Part shown: positions 56,734 through 64,000 of the stretch, in pieces
Layout: each line of letters starts with the position of its first letter
Numbering within the stretch: position 1 is the first letter of the stretch
Origin: Azolla caroliniana
Lineage: Eukaryota; Polypodiophyta
NCBI GenBank assembly: GCA_043228905.1
Contig: JBHGNT010000001.1
Location: forward strand, 12,090,001-12,154,000
DNA length: 64,000 nt
Direction of reading: 5' to 3'
Notes under the pieces: model-generated
The model's input: the letters and a program-made list of their open reading frames with translations, nothing else
What the model was told of the DNA's origin: nothing
Database searches by the model: none
Made by a program: the position numbers and the translations under genes

Positions 56734-59700
56734 GTATGTATTCCTATTAACATTTACACAGATCTAAAATCGTGGTACATGCAAATTCATGGTAAGATTT
56801 GTACACATGTAAATTCATGACAAGATTGTTAAATATGTAATTTTGATGTTAGATTTGCACTATATATATTTATGGTGGATTTCAATATATAAATTCAAGG
56901 TAGATGTACATGTGATGAATGATCAGCTATGAAGTTGATGATTTTTACCTGTGAGAGCTCAAATTAGGATGAAATGGCTTAACTCTTCTAGTTCTCTTTA
57001 TTGACGGAGATAACAAATTTTTATGTGGTGATGATGGACATGGTTTATATCTGTGGTTTGATGTAAGTTTTGTATAGATTCATGGTCAATTTTCCTGCGA
57101 TCATCTAGCATGTTGATATATATTTTGTAAGGGTGCTCAAGTTATGATAGTTTATGATTTATAAGGGTGTTCATGTTATGGTAAAAAATTTATTTATTAT
57201 TTAGAAGGGTGTTCAAGTTTGATGAAAAAAGCTATTTAGCTCTTTTCCATCTGATGATAGACATGGATTAATTATGTGGTTCGATGTAGGTCATATATCT
57301 TTGGAGAAGATGTGAGTTTTGGTGGTGTTTTCCGATGTACGACAGGGCTGGCGGATACATTTGGGAAGCATCGTGTCTTCAACACACCTTTATGTGAACA
57401 AGTATTCTGATTTTCTACGTGCCTATCTGATTGTCTGGCTGTAATTGAAATAGAGTTCAAATACAGACTGAAGAAATTTATAGAAAGTGTGTAACCTACA
57501 TCAAAACCACACAATGATTCAGGGCAGCCTTGATGTATTATCCTATGCATGCATACATAACACACATAACATGCATAACGTACATGCATACCATGCAAAA
57601 TGTACAAATACATACATGCATTCATGTATATATTATACTCTTGAAAAACTGTGCTACTGATTGAGGTGATATTTTGCGAGGAGATTCATTAAATCTAAGA
57701 GTGTCTTTTCAGGGAATTATTGGTTTTGGCATTGGCTTGGCTGCAATGGTGAGGCTATTATTCTGCGATGGTAGTAATTAGTTATTCACCTTTCCCTGCT
57801 TTATTTTCTTTGGATTATTTATCTCATACTTAAAATTTCCCTTTTGGTGCTCTATATCATAGGGTAATAGAGCTATAGCTGAAATCCAATTTGCAGACTA
57901 TATCTACCCTGCATTTGATCAGGTGCTATGCTTTAAAAGATTCGAGTAAGGGTTGAGTATTAAAGGAATTATTTAAAAAAATAAAGCCGAAAATAGGATC
58001 TTTTGGATGCACAGAATGCAGTAACATGAATGTTAGGGGATAGCTTGTGACAGATAGTTAATGAAGCTGCAAAGTTCCGTTATAGAAGTGGAAACCAGTT
58101 TAACTGTGGTGGTAAGAGCATGGCATAGCTAAAGATCAATAACGAGCTATTGTTTAGTTTTATCAATATTTGTTATATATGGATTGTGTTGATTTATCCA
58201 GGTCTCACTATACGAACACCATATGGGGCTGTTGGGCATGGTGGTCACTATCATTCACAGTCCCCAGAGTCATTTTTCTGCCATGTCCCAGGTCTCAAGG
58301 TAGGTGCTCTTCACATAAGATTGAAACCCCTCTAAAATGAAGTAATGGAAATAAACAATTAAGGAAAAAATAAGGGTAGTTGAAGTGATAAACAATGACT
58401 AATGTTCCAAGTTGAACTAGCTAAAAGGAAAAGAAAAAGGGTAGTTGAAGTGATAAACAATGACCAATGTTCCAAGTTGAATTAGCTGAAAGGGAAAAAA
58501 AAACGGTAGTTGAATCCTATAATTTATCCATGTGTATCTATTAACTTTCTAAATATATGCATATATCAACAATACATATTTTAACAGCAATAGAGTTAGT
58601 ATCTCTAGTCTTTTTGAACGTTTGTAATTAAATCTCTAGAATTTAGGCAGATTGAGACTGACAAGACGCAAGGATTATTTATTTAAGGGTTCATTGTCCT
58701 AGCTTTTAGGATTTTATTCAAATCTGACAACAACTTTCTTGGAAGGAAGTTTCTTACATGTGATTGTGTTGATTAAGAAGAACGGCTTTGACTGTAATTG
58801 AAAGAACTCTTTTGCCAAATCAAGAGGATGTGCTAAAGCCTTGTTTTTCTGGAGCTAGTGTTTCGTCAAAATTAGTCTTCTTTCATCGTACTACATAGAG
58901 CTCTATTACAATCTCTATGGTTGAACTTGCCCTTACACTTGAAGGTTGATGGTGCTCATAAGTTTGATAAGAATTTAGGCTATTTAGGAAATTAGATATG
59001 TATTCAAATGAACTAAAAGAAAAAAATGCAGTACTTTCACTAACAATAAATTTACATCATTCTAAAAAACTTAGTTCGAAACCAATTATTTGGTTTAAAG
59101 TATATTTTTCTAAATAAAAGAATGTCAAGATGATTGCATATATAAAAAATGCAAAATTTGTATCAATTATTTGGAGTTTGTTTTAAAAGTAGTTCAGTTC
59201 ACTGAAAATAAAATATCAATAAATTAGTTATTATCTGATTTATATAGATTTCTAGCAAATTTTCGAAAACAAATGTCAGAATTTCCATAATCTGTATGTG
59301 ATAGGAATTGTTTCTAGATATCATTTTAGGATATGCTATTCGATAATTAGACATTCTCCTTTATAATGGAAGTTAATACTTAATTATTCTCTTCTATGCA
59401 AAGGTTGTGATTCCAAGAAGCCCGAGTCAGGCCAAAGGCTTGTTGCTAGCTTCAATTAGGGATCCAAATCCTGTAATATTTTTTGAACCCAAGGTAACTA
59501 TCATATTGCCATACTAACCGAACACCTCAATTTGGTATCCTCCATTAATTTGTTCTTAACTGTTAATTTTTATTAGTATTTACAAATTATTATGTAGTGG
59601 CTTTATCGTCAAGCAGTTGATGATGTTCGTGAAGATGACTATGTATTACCATTATCTCATGCGGAGGTATTCATTTTTTTTTATGCAAATCTAGCAACAA

Positions 59701-61663
59701 TGTATTTGTTCGGTAGCTTTGCTTTTTTAGTTTCATAACTGAGTTATGAATTATGTCACGAAGAGATGATGTATTTTATAAACTTAAAAATCGCGAATTT
59801 AATTTCTTATGTTATGCCAGATTGTTCGTAGTGGAAGTGATATAACAGTTGTCGGATGGGGAGCACAAATGGCTATATTAGATCAAGCTTGTAATGATGC
59901 AGCCAAGGTAAGAATTAAGTTGCACAAGAGTAAAATCTTCAGGACTTGCTTTTTATACGATCCAATAACAGAAAGGATCTTGACAACTTAGAGATATAAA
60001 ATCGAGGAGCAAGCATTGCAGATATTTGGAGTCTGAGAGATAGATATGAATAAGAGTGGGAGAAAAGATAACCTCAACAATTTGAGCTCTCCGTAACTAT
60101 CCTATGAATGAATAATATACGAAGGTGCAAAATATCTGTACATTAGATGCTAAATCCAGATGGAGATGGAACTTGCTATATACATATTTGATTCCTCTCG
60201 ACCAGAAACCATTCAAACTACTGGAAATTGACTAGCTAATACCCAATCATTGGACACTTGTTTACAGTGCACTGTTTGAACTAGTTATAAAATCAAGTTA
60301 ATCTTCAAATAACATTAGAAAATGATAGGTCGTTGATTAAAAAATAACTTGCTTTGTTTGCATGTAACAAGTTCTTTCGTATCACATGCTCATTTTAGCC
60401 TGCATTTCTCTTGCCCTATACTGTGATAAGCCTGCATGTATTTGGACTTACGATTTTGTTATTGTATATTATTTTGCTAAATACTTTGGTATGATCCACA
60501 GGATGGCATCTCTTGTGAGCTTATTGACTTGAGAACTTTGTTACCATGGGACAAGGAGTGTGTGGAGGCATCTGTAAACAAAACTGGACGTCTTCTTGTA
60601 GGTTTTCCAATAGAGCAAAACACCCAAAAATACCCCTTGTCAGATTCCTTTTCTAGAATATCCCCCTTATAATAGCAAATTTTCTACTACAGCTAGTAAT
60701 TTTTTTAAAGCCAAATTAGATTTCTATTTTGAGCCAAAGAAAGAGTTCTCTGTTTCACAAGTTTTTAGTTTTCTCATGTATCAGGTGAGTCATGAGGCAC
60801 CAATCACTGGTGGATTTGGGGCTGAAATTGCAGCTGCAATTGTTGAACGGTGCTTTTTACGGGTAAAATCATAAGAATGTCACTAATATGAATCGTGATA
60901 TGGCAATCTATATTATTATAAAAGTGGGTTTAAATATTTTACTGATGAAAATGATCCTTTAATAAATTATGATTCAGTACATAAGCTGATTCTCAAAACA
61001 AAAAAAATTTAGAAGTTTGAAATGGACTTTTGTGCTAAGGAATGAGATGTATTTTCTATTTTTTTAGTTGTGGATTATATTATTTTTACAGTTTCGTTTA
61101 CTATTTATATTGTTGAACTGATGCTTATGTGAAGTCTTTATCCAGCTTGAAGCACCTGTATCAAGAGTTTGTGGACTCGATACACCATTTCCCCTTGTTT
61201 TTGAACCATTCTACATGCCCACAAAGAACAAGGTAATTCTCATATTACACTCTTGAGAAAACGGAATTTGATAATACTTCCTGCCTATGGTTTTCTTCAA
61301 GTTTTGACACCAAGAATGTATGTGAAAAAAGATGTTTTAAACTAGGAAATATATGGTTTAAAAAATCTGGTGTTGTAGAGATGTGTTATTTTATCTGAGA
61401 GATAACTAATCACATGATCATATAAATGATTACATATGATTACATATAAATGAGTTTCTCCTCCAATAATCATAAAGAAATGTGGCTTTAATTTTTGCAA
61501 TTATAGGAAGGCGTGCTGTGTGCACATAACTATTTTTCTTTGTTGTTGTCTGGTGGGCATGTCTAACTAGCTTCATAGAATTGGAAAAGGAAATTAAGTA
61601 TTTCTTACGTTTTCAATGTATATACAGGTGTTGGAGGCTATCAGAGCTTCAGTTAACTATTGA
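56346..61663 (+). CDS. BCKDHB: Branched-chain 2-oxoacid dehydrogenase E1 subunit beta, mitochondrial
   Basis: Thirteen exons: 56346-56524, 57290-57401, 57713-57748, 57863-57922, 58054-58111, 58202-58299, 59404-59493, 59598-59666, 59821-59907, 60502-60597, 60785-60862, 61146-61232 and 61628-61663. All introns are GT-AG and all joins keep frame, giving 361 residues, the normal plant length. With E1-alpha it forms the thiamine-diphosphate decarboxylase of the complex that oxidises 2-oxoacids from Leu, Ile and Val in the mitochondrial matrix. The N-terminus is basic and Ser/Arg-rich ([14 protein letters not shown]), a likely targeting peptide. Family landmarks are [73 protein letters not shown] and [17 protein letters not shown]. 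No lesion is seen, so the gene should be functional. Confidence 0.97.
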
Positions 61664-63118
61664 ATAACGTATATATTATGATAGATACATTGTTAAGCGA
61701 TTGTCGTTTATGTAACTAATCCATTGTAAACATGTTAGAGACATTATTCCCCTCAACCAAGGGGTTCATGATGTAGAATGCTTTTTAAAGCATTCACTCT
61801 TTTAATTTGTAATATAACTAAACTATGTATATCTTGTATTACATTTGGATAACTAATCGTTTATTCTTTTTGTGTGAGTGCTGAAAGCAAATGTGGCTAT
61901 ATGCCTGTAATTTGTGTGTATATAAAATCTATGTTTGTTTAGCAATGATCAAGGAAGGCATCTTACTATCATTGTTAGACTTCGAACAAACTTCTGTGCT
62001 GCCTTTTAAATGTGCATCCTGCATTGGGCTGATATCCTCATAATTAATTGTTTATGTAAAATGTAGTGGAAGGCAAGGGATAAAATCACATTAAGGTAAA
62101 GATCATATTGTTGTATGGGACTTGTACATTTCAATGTCATGCATCTTTAATTGGAAACTAGGGACAAACAGGTTACTAATGTTTCTTCGAATTTGTGTGG
62201 AATTTGCTCCCGATTTTAAATGCTCAAGTGGTATGGAATGGTTTGTGTGTGATACATTTGGTCGGTGAAGAATGCTAAAAATGGATGTGGTTTATATAGA
62301 TAAATATACTTGTTCTGGGCTTGAAAACAGTGCTTTATTATATGACTAGATGTACTTGCAAGATGCGTCATCTTCAAATATTATTGTGTAAATGTGAGAA
62401 TTGTGGTGCTAGATTGGCTATTCAACTATATGCAATTGCAATGGTAAGAGGTTGAATGTGACCACAAGAGCAATCCCCAATAAACATTTATGGTATTTGA
62501 GGTGGGTTATATTATAACTAGGAGTGGTATTGTCACCATTGTGATTATGATTATTCGAATCATGAGGGGAAATGACATGGCAATGCTCTTTTGGTACCTT
62601 TGGAACAAGTTTCTACAAATGCTCTTCTAGTGAGTGTATCGCAAATCGTGTTGGTGGCACTCTTGGAACTCCTATGTAATGTTAGCACATAGTGTTATTG
62701 GCCATTTTAGGCCACCATTGTTGACGGTGAATGTGTTGTCACACAAACTACATACTACTAGGTTTCCCAAGCTTGCACTAGCCGATGAAAGAATCTACGA
62801 CATAATTGTGCTTATTTAATGACCAATTGTCTTCGCAAAATTGAGAAGGAAAGCTAAAGTAGTGGCTACCTATGTATTTGTCAGAGTCACATTAACCAAC
62901 ATGATTGGGTGTGATTTGACGACCCAAGTGGCCAAAGATCGACACACTCAAGTCTCCATGGACACACATCTAGGAGCCTCATACCAAACAAAAGTATTTG
63001 ACGCCATGGTCATGTGACTCACGTCTACGTTCATGTATGGTGCAAACATATAGGATTGAGAGCTCCCCTTATACCGTGAACCTAAAAAGGATGACCCCTA
63101 GTTAGGATATTGTTGCGG
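61664..63118. other. 3' UTR of the BCKDH gene, then intergenic sequence
   Basis: The first 250 bp or so are probable 3' UTR. The rest is AT-rich with only one 61-codon frame of no recognisable kind. Confidence 0.5.
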
Positions 63119-64000
63119 TGTCGTGATGTGGCGTGGCCAAAGGTAGAAAAGGGAAAACTGGACCATATCCATAGAAATATATGTATATATGAAAAGATAA
63201 ATATAATAAATAAAGTGGATGACTTAGTGGTTAGAGCTATTCACTAGGCTTAAGGTAAGTGTAGCGTTTGGACTAATTATTTCCTTTCCTTTTTCGAAGA
63301 AAGATAGGGAATAAGTGCATTTAATGCTAGAATTAGGGACATCTTTTTTTCTATAAAAAGAGGATAAGAGGGCTTATTTCGAGTCGCTTTTTTTGCGTTT
63401 TGGGGTGTGACATTAGGGTTTCTTTACTTCCTCTTCTTCATTTCTAAAAGGTCGCTCATTTTGGGTTTTAGGAGCGCACCATTAGGAAGTTGTTCATTTT
63501 GTGTTTCGAGAGTTTTATTTTTTTTCTTCTTCATGAGTACTTATGGTTTTTCTTCTCATTTGTCTTCTTGTTCTCAAACGTACATTGCGATTGATTCTCT
63601 AGCGAGCACCGTTACGCGTCGCTGAATTCGAATAAGGGGTTAGGCAAACTCACACGCCAATCATTTGAAGGGAGGACGAAGTGGCACTGGAACACTACTC
63701 TGATTCGATGCATTGTAACCATCGGTTATAGTCACAATCTCGGTGACCCACTTGTCTCGCACCTTCATCGAAAATTAGGCTGACTCCCCAACTTTCATTT
63801 TGTCTCGCACCTTCTAATCATTCATTGTATCACTTCTTGTTACCCTAGTGATCTAATCACTATGTACATTTTGCAACCCTATTTTATAAAGGGATTCTTT
63901 TTCATAATCTATCGTTTCAAGCCTAAAAAGAGGCCCATTTTTTGTCTTAATACTATGCAAACACTTTGTAATCTCGTTTTTCTTGTGTTAATTGTGTATT
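63119..64000 (+). mobile_element. Second copy of the LTR-like dispersed repeat
   Basis: Aligns with 23349-23399 joined to 27538-28330. Shared landmarks are GTGATGTGG near the start, TTAGTGGTTAGAG, TGCTAGAATTAGGG/TGCTAAAATAGG, the TATA box in CTATAAAAAGAGG and GAGGGCTTATTTC. It runs to the window edge, so its right end is unknown. Confidence 0.55.

Overview
The window reads as nuclear DNA of a land plant with a large, repeat-rich genome. Plant-type Copia elements use a TGGTATCAGAGC primer-binding site, introns are GT-AG, and all three clearly intact host genes are plant families. A fern or other seed-free plant is possible, but that is only an inference.

Host genes are few and far apart. They are a front-end desaturase with an N-terminal cytochrome b5 domain and an unusual N-terminal extension (9064-11019, +, no intron); a three-exon ZIP metal transporter (18678-21772, +); and a complete 13-exon mitochondrial branched-chain 2-oxoacid dehydrogenase E1-beta gene (56346-61663, +). 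A dead class I small heat-shock gene (42505-43008) keeps a heat-shock-like promoter. These genes are unrelated in pathway and do not form a cluster.

Mobile DNA makes up most of the rest. Copia elements: E1 (1-4069, -, decayed); E2 (30526-35211, -, one end inverted); E3 (43009-45499 plus a split 3' LTR, +, decayed, itself carrying a solo LTR); E4 (45806-51156, +, identical LTRs, 5-bp target duplication, intact 1357-residue polyprotein), which sits inside the 3' LTR of E3; and E5 (51463-54563, -, old, a different lineage). A 4.1-kb LTR element without recognisable genes (23400-27532) lies inside another dispersed repeat. There are also a LINE relic, a 0.9-kb foldback, three short hAT-like MITEs and tRNA-related SINE pieces.

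The most interesting object is a probable DNA transposon at 28595-39105. It has 36-bp terminal inverted repeats (34 matches) and a TATC target duplication. Inside are two divergent genes. One is a spliced DNA N6/N4-methyltransferase (-, 5' end destroyed by Copia E2). The other is a transposase-like protein resembling DUF7869 (+, carrying several in-frame TGA/TAG codons). Between them, spanning two opposed TATA boxes, is an array of twelve near-perfect palindromes at about 50-bp spacing. I read this as a decayed copy of a mobile element carrying its own DNA-modification gene, with the palindromes as shared promoter and/or protein-binding sites.

Stretches with nothing recognisable are listed as such: mainly 4070-7641, 11020-15659, 16448-17399, 21773-22760, 41608-42296 and 61664-63118.
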